Below are positions 1 through 4,512 of a DNA stretch of 8,613 nt, piece after piece. How positions within the stretch are numbered: position 1 is the first letter of the stretch; each line of letters opens with the position of its first letter. The DNA comes from Candidatus Bathyarchaeota archaeon. Its GTDB lineage: Archaea > Thermoproteota > Bathyarchaeia > Bathyarchaeales > Bathycorpusculaceae. The stretch covers positions 1-8,613 of the forward strand of contig JAUUWK010000038.1 in NCBI GenBank assembly GCA_030589055.1, read 5' to 3'. A model generated the notes under the pieces. It saw only the letters and a list, made by a program, of their open reading frames with translations. It was not told the DNA's origin and made no database searches. Made by a program: the position numbers and the translations under genes.

Positions 1-2
1 TC

Positions 3-242
3 AAAGCCATCTTTGAAAAGCTCTCGTCGGACTTGAGCAACCTAGACAGAGAACTTCTAAACAGCGAGATTACGCAGCATTTAGACAAAGGAAACCTTTA
101 CATTAGACTTGATAAACAATCAGCTTGTTCAAAGGAACTTAAACTCCGTTCAGACGACCCAATACATTTCCGGATACACTTTAGAAAATCCAATTTAGAG
201 GAAATTATGGAGATTTGCAGAAGATTTGGGATGCTTCTATGA
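3..242 (+). CDS. COG1325-type RNA-binding protein (exosome-associated), C-terminal part
   Basis: Only the last 79 codons are present. The frame is open to the left edge from position 3, so the gene begins outside the window. The visible part contains LYIRLDKQSA followed by SDDPIHFRIHFR and ends with an amphipathic helix, EEIMEICRRFGMLL. This matches my memory of the C-terminal half of archaeal COG1325 proteins, small dsRBD-like RNA-binding proteins found near exosome, RNase P and ribosomal genes. The context supports it: the stop codon overlaps the start of the Rpp30 gene (ATGA, 4 nt), as in the conserved archaeal order COG1325-rpp30-pop5. By inference it binds RNA and takes part in RNA processing or degradation. 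The family assignment rests on this C-terminal signature and gene order alone. An internal TTG at position 33 should not be taken as the start. Confidence 0.72.
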   Translation, partial: KAIFEKLSSDLSNLDRELLNSEITQHLDKGNLYIRLDKQSACSKELKLRSDDPIHFRIHFRKSNLEEIMEICRRFGMLL

Positions 243-973
243 AACGGAATTATGCCGATTTGCATTTACGCCCAGATTTGAGAAACAGTGAACTAGTTAT
301 ACGTATGATAAAAAAAGCCTCTGAACTTGGATACTGCCTGATAGCAATACCGTTTCCACAAAATTTTCCCGAAGAAAGAATTCGAAAACTGCAGAACATC
401 TGCAGAGAATACAAAACAGATTTCGTCTCACGTGTGGATTTGAAACCACAAACATCAAACGAACTGATAAGGAGCTTAAGAAAGCTCAGAAGAAGATTTG
501 AGATTATTGCCGTGATATGCGAGTCCAAACATGTTGCAAGACAAGCCGCCAAAGACCGCCGTGTAGACCTCCTAAACTTCTCTTTTTATAGTCCCCGAAA
601 AAGATTCTTCGACAAAGCAGAAGCCGAACTGGCTTCCAACGCTTTAGCTTCCCTTGAGATAGACGTAAAACCTTTGCTCACCTTACAAGGACCAACAAAG
701 ACAAGGCTTCTGTCAAGCTTAAGAAGAGAAGTCGCCATCGCAGAGGCATTCCACATTCCAATTGTCATTTCAAGTGGGGCTCCAAATGAACTACTTATGC
801 GAAAACCACGAGAAACAGCAGCTTTAGCATCGCTTTTCGACTTAGAGAAGGTTTCGGCTATGAAAGCTATTTCAGAAAATTCTATGGCAATTGTCAAGAG
901 AAACAAGGAAAAGCTCAGCCCAAATTTTGTTGCGCCGGGAATACGGCTGATTCGAGGAGGCGAAGATTGCTGA
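239..973 (+). CDS. rnp3: Ribonuclease P protein component 3 (Rpp30)
   Basis: This is a 244-residue protein, the normal size for archaeal Rpp30 (COG1603), a TIM-barrel-like (PHP-related) subunit of RNase P. With Pop5 it forms a subcomplex that supports the catalytic RNA in removing tRNA 5' leaders. Visible signatures are the N-terminal YADLHLRPDLRN strand, AIPFPQNFPEERI, a central VDLLNFSFYSPRKRFFDKAEAE-like segment (around residues 105-125), a strand containing PIVISSGAP (around residue 175), and the C-terminal FVAPGIRLIRGG. I chose the ATG at 239 because it forms an ATGA overlap with the upstream stop and places YADLHLR at the usual N-terminus. An in-frame TTG at 215 would add eight residues inside the upstream gene. 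Its 3' end overlaps the start of pop5. No key segment appears to be missing. Confidence 0.93.
   Translation: MKRNYADLHLRPDLRNSELVIRMIKKASELGYCLIAIPFPQNFPEERIRKLQNICREYKTDFVSRVDLKPQTSNELIRSLRKLRRRFEIIAVICESKHVARQAAKDRRVDLLNFSFYSPRKRFFDKAEAELASNALASLEIDVKPLLTLQGPTKTRLLSSLRREVAIAEAFHIPIVISSGAPNELLMRKPRETAALASLFDLEKVSAMKAISENSMAIVKRNKEKLSPNFVAPGIRLIRGGEDC
954..960 (+). promoter_or_regulatory. Shine-Dalgarno sequence for pop5
   Basis: The purine run GAGGAGG lies inside the end of the Rpp30 gene, 6 nt upstream of the TTG at 967. It is the best ribosome binding site in the operon. It decides in favour of a TTG start for pop5 and indicates translational coupling with Rpp30. Confidence 0.8.
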
Positions 974-1287
974 AAAAGGTGAGACGCCGCTATCTAGCGC
1001 TGAAAATAGATTCTGAAGAAACGTTTGGTTCAAGGGATTTCATGGGTGCTGTCTGGGATGCCGTTTCAAGGCTTTATGGAGAATACGGTGCAAGTCAAAC
1101 AGGCTTAGCCTTAATTGACTATGATGCCGAGAAAAAGTTCGCCATCATACGCACCGTGCACACAACTGTTGATAAGGTTCGAGCAGCGTTAGCCTCAATA
1201 ACAAGAATAGGAGACAAACCAGTAGCGATACACGTTCTAAAGATTTCAGGAACAATAAAGGCACTTCACAAGAAGATAAAGCAGTAA
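967..1287 (+). CDS. rnp2: Ribonuclease P protein component 2 (Pop5)
   Basis: This 106-residue protein is close to the usual length of archaeal Pop5 (COG1369), an alpha/beta RNase P subunit that pairs with Rpp30. Diagnostic stretches are RRRYLALKI at the N-terminus, LYGEYGASQTGLALIDYD in the middle, AIIRTVHTTVDKVRAALASI, and the C-terminal AIHVLKISGTIKAL. The start is TTG at 967. It overlaps the Rpp30 stop by 7 nt and has a strong GAGGAGG site at a 6-nt spacing, while no ATG is available near the conserved N-terminus. It is the last gene of the operon in this window. The proteasome alpha gene that often follows in other archaea is absent here, and the next gene is a convergent rhomboid protease. 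Confidence 0.94.
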   Translation: MLKKVRRRYLALKIDSEETFGSRDFMGAVWDAVSRLYGEYGASQTGLALIDYDAEKKFAIIRTVHTTVDKVRAALASITRIGDKPVAIHVLKISGTIKALHKKIKQ

Positions 1288-1301
1288 CCCTGCATGAAAG
1301 C

Positions 1302-1397
1302 TTATTTGTCTGTTCTCCATTTTACCTTCTGGGGGATGATGTAGTCGTCCCAGTCTGAACTTATGCAGATGAAGAACTCATGACGGACAGACCCCAC
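1302..1397 (-). CDS. Possible 31-residue ORF after the rhomboid gene (unrecognised)
   Basis: On the minus strand, 11 nt past the rhomboid stop, a GTG opens a 31-codon frame. It reads MGSVRHEFFICISS, then DWDDYIIPQKVKWRTDK and TAA. The composition is protein-like (W, Y, D and hydrophobics) rather than the low-complexity product of random AT-rich sequence. It could be a small downstream gene of the rhomboid transcript or the surviving C-terminus of a decayed gene, because a TAG lies in frame just upstream of the GTG. I do not recognise the family. A GGAT lies shortly upstream of the GTG, a weak binding site at best. Low confidence that it is translated. Confidence 0.22.
   Translation of the reverse strand: MGSVRHEFFICISSDWDDYIIPQKVKWRTDK
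1333..1351. other. Hairpin between convergent genes
   Basis: GGGATGA, a 5-nt loop and TCGTCCC form a 7-bp stem (one G-T pair) between the convergent pop5 and rhomboid genes. No T-run follows on either strand, so it is not a clear terminator. It may also simply reflect the codons of the small ORF it lies in. Confidence 0.25.
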
Positions 1398-1408
1398 AAT
1401 CTATCCAG

Positions 1409-2113
1409 CTATAAACAAAAACGTGCTTCTTTGACCCTTTTCCTCTTCAGCCCAAAAACTAAGGCTAGAATAATTCCTGCTATGAAGCCACCGATATGTG
1501 CCCAGTAAGCAACCATTCCTCCAACTTCAAAGATTACATAAAGCCACTGCATCACAAACCAGAATCCTAAGAAGATTATTGCCGGTATGGGCACAACTAC
1601 TGGAAAAATTAGTGTGAATATTCTAGCCTTGGGATAGAGCACAAGATATGCGCCTAATACTCCTGAAATTGCTCCAGAAGCCCCGATAACTAAGTCACCT
1701 GAACTAAGGCTCTGAAGGCTTATTATGTAAGCGAAGCTTGCTGCGAACCCACAAATAATGTAGAAAACCAGATAGCTCATATGTCCGAAAATATCTTCAA
1801 CGTTATCACCGAAAATGTAGAGATAAAGCATATTCCCAAGCAGATGAAGCCAGTCAGCATGCAAGAACATAGATGTGAAAAGCGTGTAAATTTTTTCTCC
1901 CCGAATAACATAGTACGGTGGCATTGCGAATTTTCCTTCTACATCTTCAGCAAAACTGCTGTCTATCAGACCAAAAACAGAAAGCCACGTAACCAGAAAA
2001 ACAATCAAATTAACCATTATCAACATGCGCGTAACATGTGGAGTTGTAAAAGCCTTGTTAGCGTCTCTTATTGGAAACAAACACCAACCCACCAATTGAA
2101 TAAATCTTAGCAA
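1409..2113 (-). CDS. Rhomboid family intramembrane serine protease
   Basis: This 234-residue polytopic membrane protein carries the rhomboid signatures in order. FLHADWLHLLGNM (residues 84-95) holds the H-x3-N element (His90, Asn94) of the second helix. GASGAISG (144-151) holds the nucleophile Ser146. YWAHIGGF (203-210) holds the catalytic His206. About six hydrophobic segments are visible, followed by a basic C-terminal tail (KRKRVKEAR) expected on the cytoplasmic side. It should cleave transmembrane substrates within the membrane; the substrates are unknown. The start is uncertain. The longest frame begins at a TTG at 2113, but a TTG at codon 12 (position 2080) would give MFPIRDANK, the common N-terminus of prokaryotic rhomboids, with GGTGGG a few bases upstream. 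No ATG precedes residue 30. All catalytic residues are intact. Confidence 0.93.
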   Translation of the reverse strand: MLRFIQLVGWCLFPIRDANKAFTTPHVTRMLIMVNLIVFLVTWLSVFGLIDSSFAEDVEGKFAMPPYYVIRGEKIYTLFTSMFLHADWLHLLGNMLYLYIFGDNVEDIFGHMSYLVFYIICGFAASFAYIISLQSLSSGDLVIGASGAISGVLGAYLVLYPKARIFTLIFPVVVPIPAIIFLGFWFVMQWLYVIFEVGGMVAYWAHIGGFIAGIILALVFGLKRKRVKEARFCL

Positions 2114-2180
2114 ATATTAATTCTTAAGCTTAAACTGCCTCGGATACTTTCTCAAACATATCTAAACCATTAAGTAACGA

Positions 2181-2258
2181 TGGTGGGCCGAGCCGGATTT
2201 GAACCAGCGACCTTCTGCACGTCAAGCAGATGTCCTAACCGAGCTAGACTACCGGCCC
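2181..2258 (-). tRNA. tRNA-Val(GAC), CCA encoded
   Basis: Read on the minus strand, acceptor GGGCCGG pairs with TCGGCCC (one G-T). The anticodon stem TCTGC/GCAGA encloses TTGACGT, giving anticodon GAC. The T-arm loop is TTCAAAT. Discriminator A is followed by CCA at 2183-2181. There is no intron, and the mature body is 75 nt without CCA. It resembles archaeal tRNA-Val(GAC) in its D-loop and anticodon-loop context. It lies directly downstream of the RHH-like gene at 2284-2499 on the same strand. Confidence 0.95.
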
Positions 2259-2282
2259 TCTCATTTTTGTTATCTAAAGAGG

Positions 2283-2290
2283 ATTAAAAG
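2283..2290 (-). promoter_or_regulatory. TATA-like element for tRNA-Val
   Basis: On the minus strand CTTTTAAT is centred about 28 nt upstream of the tRNA 5' end, the expected distance for an archaeal TATA box giving a very short leader. It includes the TAA stop of the upstream RHH-like gene, so the tRNA promoter sits inside the tail of the regulator operon and read-through is also possible. Confidence 0.5.
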
Positions 2291-2499
2291 TCTTTTTTAG
2301 AACTTTCGGTTTCGTTCCGAGTTTCGAGATAGCCTAGAATGCTTAGTAAGGCCTGCTCTCTGATTCTGCTTATGTTTGAACCGTTTCCTTGAGTTCTTCT
2401 GATTGAATTTTGTGGTAGTGTTATGCCTACTGTTTTTCTGCGTGGTTTATGATTTTTCACTTTTACTCGAGTGATTTTTGAAGTTAAGGCGAAGTTCAC
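2284..2499 (-). CDS. Small ribbon-helix-helix-like DNA-binding protein
   Basis: This 71-residue basic protein is the last gene of the three-gene regulator cluster. Residues 21-33 read RRKTVGITLPQNS, the beta-strand and turn typical of CopG/MetJ-type RHH proteins. A helical stretch follows, with SNISRIREQALLSILGYLE resembling the second RHH helix. The N-terminal 20 residues are lysine- and arginine-rich and the C-terminus is polar. RHH proteins bind DNA as dimers through the strand, usually as repressors. The start is GTG at 2499, 6 nt after the lrp stop codon, with AAGGA about 10 nt upstream. A nearer ATG at 2503 opens only an 18-codon frame. The first helix looks weak, so the RHH call is moderate. 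It partly resembles the RHH protein at the front of the operon. Confidence 0.6.
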   Translation of the reverse strand: MNFALTSKITRVKVKNHKPRRKTVGITLPQNSIRRTQGNGSNISRIREQALLSILGYLETRNETESSKKDF

Positions 2500-2500
2500 A

Positions 2501-2523
2501 CATGACTATTCCTTCTTTTCTTT
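2501..2523. repeat. 23-bp direct repeat, copy 1 (after lrp)
   Basis: This copy is identical over 23 bp to 3028-3050. Read on the minus strand it encodes KEKKE, a TAG stop, TC and then ATG. Here it forms the last five codons and stop of lrp, plus an ATG that leads only to an 18-codon frame. It contains GAAGGAA, which can serve as the ribosome binding site of the next gene. Confidence 0.9.
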
Positions 2524-3030
2524 AGGTGTTTGTAGGTGTTTGGCTAGGGATGAGAAAGTCAAAGGCTGATAACGAACTTCGTCAGCCAGGTTTACAAGGA
2601 AGCTTTCAATTTCACCTAAGTCCAAAGAGTAAAATTGTTGTGCCCACCTCGTAAGCTCTGTGAAGGAACTGTAGTCTCTGTGAATAGAAATCATGATTGC
2701 GTTGTATCCACAGCCTATTCCTCTCTCAGCCATAATGATCTCAAAGGGGCCTTTCTTGTAACTGTCGCTTAGGATTTCCTTTGCTCTCTTAGTTTTTGCT
2801 GCATCAAAACCTTTTTTATATTTGAAAAATGTGACAGCCAATATGGCATATCCAAGTTTACGAAAGTCGGGAATAATTGTGTATTCTCTAATGTATCCTT
2901 CCTTCTCCAACCTCCTTCTTGTCCTAGTGATTGTGGGTTGAGAACTACCAATCTTCTTGGCTAGCTGCCTATCACTTAACTTGGAATTCCTCATAAGTTC
3001 AGAAAGAACCTTCCACTCAATCTCTCTCAT
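2506..3030 (-). CDS. Lrp/AsnC family transcriptional regulator
   Basis: This 174-residue protein has an N-terminal winged helix-turn-helix. LSDRQLAKKIGSSQPTITR (residues 18-36) gives the two helices, and RRLEKEGYIREYTIIPDF gives the third helix and wing. The C-terminal part (about 60-165) looks like the alpha/beta Lrp effector domain: YAILAVTFFKY, then FEIIMAERGIGCGYNAIMISIH, then ESFLVNLADEVRYQPLTF. It is probably a DNA-binding regulator that senses a small molecule or acts on genes nearby; no ligand can be inferred. The ATG at 3030 follows the stop of the upstream RHH gene by 2 nt, so the two are almost certainly co-transcribed and coupled. Its last five residues, KEKKE, are encoded by a 23-bp repeat shared with the end of the preceding gene, which suggests the C-terminus was remodelled by recombination. 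Confidence 0.88.
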   Translation of the reverse strand: MREIEWKVLSELMRNSKLSDRQLAKKIGSSQPTITRTRRRLEKEGYIREYTIIPDFRKLGYAILAVTFFKYKKGFDAAKTKRAKEILSDSYKKGPFEIIMAERGIGCGYNAIMISIHRDYSSFTELTRWAQQFYSLDLGEIESFLVNLADEVRYQPLTFSSLAKHLQTPKEKKE

Positions 3031-3050
3031 GACTATTCCTTCTTTTCTTT
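3028..3050. repeat. 23-bp direct repeat, copy 2 (before lrp)
   Basis: This second copy of the 2501-2523 repeat lies 527 bp away. It encodes KEKKE and the stop of the small RHH protein, and its final three bases on the minus strand are the ATG of lrp. Recombination between the two copies would remove lrp and nothing else. Confidence 0.9.
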
Positions 3051-3197
3051 CATAGCTTCCAAAATCAAGGCTTCAATTGCGTGGCTTCTACTGAAGTATT
3101 TGTGTGCTTTAACATTTTTTTGAAGCCAGTCTACACAGTTTTTAGGTAAGGTTATACTTAATCTCTCCCTTGCTACAGTTTTAACCTTACTTGTCAT
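3033..3197 (-). CDS. 54-residue CopG-type ribbon-helix-helix protein
   Basis: This small gene begins with ATG at 3197 and ends with TAG at 3033. The protein has a basic N-terminus (MTSKVKTVARE) and the strand RLSITLPKN (12-20). The first helix is CVDWLQKNVKAH. The turn YFSRSHAIEALILEAM carries the SRS..I pattern at the start of the second RHH helix. Both the length and the pattern are typical of CopG/Arc-type RHH repressors, which dimerise and contact DNA through the paired strands. AAGGA lies a few bases upstream of the ATG. It is the first gene of the cluster, 2 nt before lrp, and probably autoregulates it. No toxin gene is adjacent, so I do not call it an antitoxin. Confidence 0.85.
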   Translation of the reverse strand: MTSKVKTVARERLSITLPKNCVDWLQKNVKAHKYFSRSHAIEALILEAMKEKKE

Positions 3198-3226
3198 TAT
3201 TCCTTATGTCCTTTTCTTACTTATCC

Positions 3227-3235
3227 GTATTATAC
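3227..3235 (-). promoter_or_regulatory. Possible TATA element of the RHH-lrp-RHH operon
   Basis: GTATAATAC on the minus strand is centred 34 nt upstream of the ATG at 3197, which would give a leader under 10 nt. A second AT-rich element, ATATAT at 3250-3255, could serve either strand and is the main alternative. Confidence 0.4.
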
Positions 3236-3275
3236 TCTAAAGTAAAGAGATATATGTATTGTCATGTAATCTGGA

Positions 3276-3378
3276 CATTCTAAAAGGTGAAATGAGAAAG
3301 TGACTGAGAGAGAAAATTAGGCTGACTGAATCATTTAAAAATACCATACAGAGTCTTTATCCATAAGACTCATTTTTT
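3276..3378 (+). ncRNA. Candidate small RNA or leader transcript (no ORF)
   Basis: The divergent intergenic region holds no credible gene. On the plus strand, ATATAT at 3250-3255 is spaced like a promoter for a transcript starting near 3276. About 100 nt downstream, GAGTCTT (3351-3357) pairs with AAGACTC (3365-3371) in a 7-bp hairpin, followed one base later by six T residues (3373-3378), a terminator-like arrangement. The nearest plus-strand gene upstream ends at 1287, so the hairpin would terminate a transcript that begins here. The ends are inferred. A chance hairpin in AT-rich DNA is the main alternative, and archaea do not need hairpins for termination. Confidence 0.22.
3351..3378 (+). 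terminator. Hairpin plus T-run, terminator-like
   Basis: A perfect 7-bp stem, GAGTCTT/AAGACTC, with a 7-nt loop (TATCCAT) is followed by A and then TTTTTT. The structure is clear. What it terminates is not, as no plus-strand gene lies immediately upstream. Confidence 0.4.
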
Positions 3379-3403
3379 CTGGGGTATGATAGGGCATTTA
3401 GGG

Positions 3404-3470
3404 GTGTACACGTGTGTAACTGTCGTTAGTATTTTTCTTTCTCCTCTATAGAGAGGCACGCGCCCTCTCT
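3404..3470. promoter_or_regulatory. Cluster of short palindromes upstream of the second Lrp-like gene
   Basis: Overlapping 8-bp palindromes GTGTACAC (3404-3411) and ACACGTGT (3408-3415) are followed by CTCTATAGAG (3444-3453). A 7-bp hairpin, AGAGAGG/CCTCTCT (3450-3456 with 3464-3470), overlaps that last palindrome, so the two folds are mutually exclusive. They could be operators for dimeric regulators such as the RHH or Lrp proteins encoded next door. This is inference from symmetry only. Confidence 0.25.
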
Positions 3471-3472
3471 GA

Positions 3473-3571
3473 AGGATAAAAGAGCTTAAAGAGTTTATTT
3501 ACGAAATAAAGCGTCTGGAGGTAGCTAAGAATGTCCGGATTTATTGGTCAACGTGCTTTCAATGGGGAGAA
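3473..3571 (+). pseudogene. Out-of-frame upstream remnant of the Lrp-like gene
   Basis: In the frame starting at 3473, between a TGA at 3470 and a TAA at 3572, the translation reads RIKELKEFIYEIKRLEVAKN followed by VRIYWSTCFQWGE. The first part resembles the C-terminal helix and last strand of an AsnC effector domain (ELKEFIxEI...V..VRIYWST), and it runs straight into the downstream ORF if one base is added. Restoring a fifth G at the run 3564-3567 would join it as CFQWG-RITSDWFDSC. The frame has no ATG, GTG or TTG, and stops lie just upstream at 3470 and 3449, so the 5' part of the gene seems to have decayed. A sequencing or assembly indel could explain the frameshift but not the missing N-terminus. 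Confidence 0.6.
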
Positions 3572-4323
3572 TAACATCTGATTGGTTTGACAGCTGCAAA
3601 GAAAACTGGTTTTTTCCTTGGAATGATTGGATAAGAGAGGTGCAAACACAAACGACCGATCTGCCTTACACGTTGATGGAAACTAAATCCTATCCTGTCC
3701 TTGCAGACGAAACAGATATTCAAATGCTTATGAAACTGGAAAAAGATGCAACCACAAACTTGAGTGAAATAGCCAAAAGTTTAGGAATAAGTCGTCAATT
3801 GGCGGATTTCCACTTCAAAAATCATCTAATAGACAGGAGTCTTATTGAAGACTACCCAATTTTTCTGATGCGATACGGTGACGAATCTCAGGTTATGGTT
3901 CTGTTCATAATGTCTTTTCATGATTATGAAACCTTAGCCAAGTTTGCAAGATCTCTCCTTGACAAGTTTTTCATTATAACTATGGGCAAAGTACTTAAAG
4001 AAAATGCCTTTCTCATGGAAGTGTTCCTTCCAACAATTGAATTCCGAAAATTCATTGATGCTTTGTCCAAAATGGCAAAAATGAAACTCTTACGAAGTTA
4101 CAAGTATGTTATACAGGATTTAAGGATAAGACGCCGACAAACCATTTCAGGCGAATTCTTCAAAGGCAAATCTTGGATTTATGACCATGAAACTCACATG
4201 GAAATGTTGCAACAGAAAGTTTCAAAACACCTCCTCAAATTTGAAGAATATCCTAAGCCTTCATCTTCTGTCACAGCTAAAGTTAATAATCAAGGTTTGT
4301 TAAAGCAAGAAGTAAAGAAATAA
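3544..4323 (+). CDS. Lrp/AsnC-type regulator, probably N-terminally truncated or frameshifted
   Basis: The open frame encodes up to 259 residues. After a conserved-looking WFDSCKENWFFPWNDWI segment (14-30), residues 54-104 form a winged helix-turn-helix: ADETDIQMLMKLEKDA, then LSEIAKSLGISRQLADFHF with a wing to about 104. The C-terminal half (105-225) looks like a divergent alpha/beta sensing domain, including MEVFLPTIEFRKFIDALSKM and YKYVIQDLRIRRRQTIS. A polar tail follows. A winged HTH in the middle of the protein suggests that the ancestral gene also had a preceding domain, whose end can still be read in another frame at 3473-3571. The annotated start is a TTG (3544) without a ribosome binding site; ATG at 3562 is no better. 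The GGAGG at 3517-3521 instead faces an ATG (3531) in a frame that stops after 16 codons. I think the gene is damaged, though a shortened regulator could still be made. Confidence 0.65.
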   Translation: MVNVLSMGRITSDWFDSCKENWFFPWNDWIREVQTQTTDLPYTLMETKSYPVLADETDIQMLMKLEKDATTNLSEIAKSLGISRQLADFHFKNHLIDRSLIEDYPIFLMRYGDESQVMVLFIMSFHDYETLAKFARSLLDKFFIITMGKVLKENAFLMEVFLPTIEFRKFIDALSKMAKMKLLRSYKYVIQDLRIRRRQTISGEFFKGKSWIYDHETHMEMLQQKVSKHLLKFEEYPKPSSSVTAKVNNQGLLKQEVKK

Positions 4324-4359
4324 AAGATTTTAGAAGGCACAAACCTATTAGGTTAGAGA

Positions 4360-4447
4360 GCCGGGATGGCAGAGTGGATAATGCGCTGGCCTTGAGAGCC
4401 TGTGGCCCTTCGGGGCCGCGTGGGTTCAAATCCTACTCCCGGCGCCA
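4360..4447 (+). tRNA. tRNA-Ser(TGA), CCA encoded
   Basis: This is a class II tRNA. Acceptor GCCGGGA pairs with TCCCGGC, with discriminator G and CCA at 4445-4447. The D-stem is GCA/TGC. The anticodon loop CTTGAGA gives TGA. The long variable arm GGCCC-TTCG-GGGCC is the serine hallmark, and the T-loop is TTCAAAT. The anticodon stem CTGGC/GCCTG has a T-T mismatch at the second pair, where archaeal homologues usually keep GCCAG. There is no intron. It starts 36 nt after the Lrp-like gene. Confidence 0.94.
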
Positions 4448-4512
4448 CGTCAATGAATAAAGTTTATTTGGAACAATCGTCTTGATTCAATTTCGGCGTC
4501 TAGGGTTAGACT

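Noticed and set aside
215..238. TTG at 215 as the start of Rpp30
   Set aside because: It would add eight non-conserved residues inside the upstream gene. The ATG at 239 gives the conserved N-terminus and an ATGA overlap.
1781..2110. 109-codon plus-strand frame opposite the rhomboid gene
   Set aside because: It is a shadow of the rhomboid coding sequence, which has all catalytic motifs on the other strand.
2447..2503. ATG at 2503 (end of repeat copy 1) as the start of the last regulator gene
   Set aside because: It opens only an 18-codon frame. The RHH-like frame starts at GTG 2499 in a different frame.
3033..3197. Small RHH gene as the antitoxin of a toxin-antitoxin pair
   Set aside because: The partner gene encodes an Lrp/AsnC regulator, not a toxin, and no toxin-like fold is visible nearby.
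3288..3330. Possible C/D box guide RNA (several CTGA motifs)
   Set aside because: There is no RTGATGA box at a suitable position and no paired C'/D' arrangement, so CTGA alone is too common to count.
3531..3581. 16-codon ORF with a good GGAGG site (3517-3521) upstream of the second Lrp-like gene
   Set aside because: It is out of frame with both protein-like readings of this interval and its translation has no family character. The binding site may be left over from, or be part of, coding sequence of the damaged gene.
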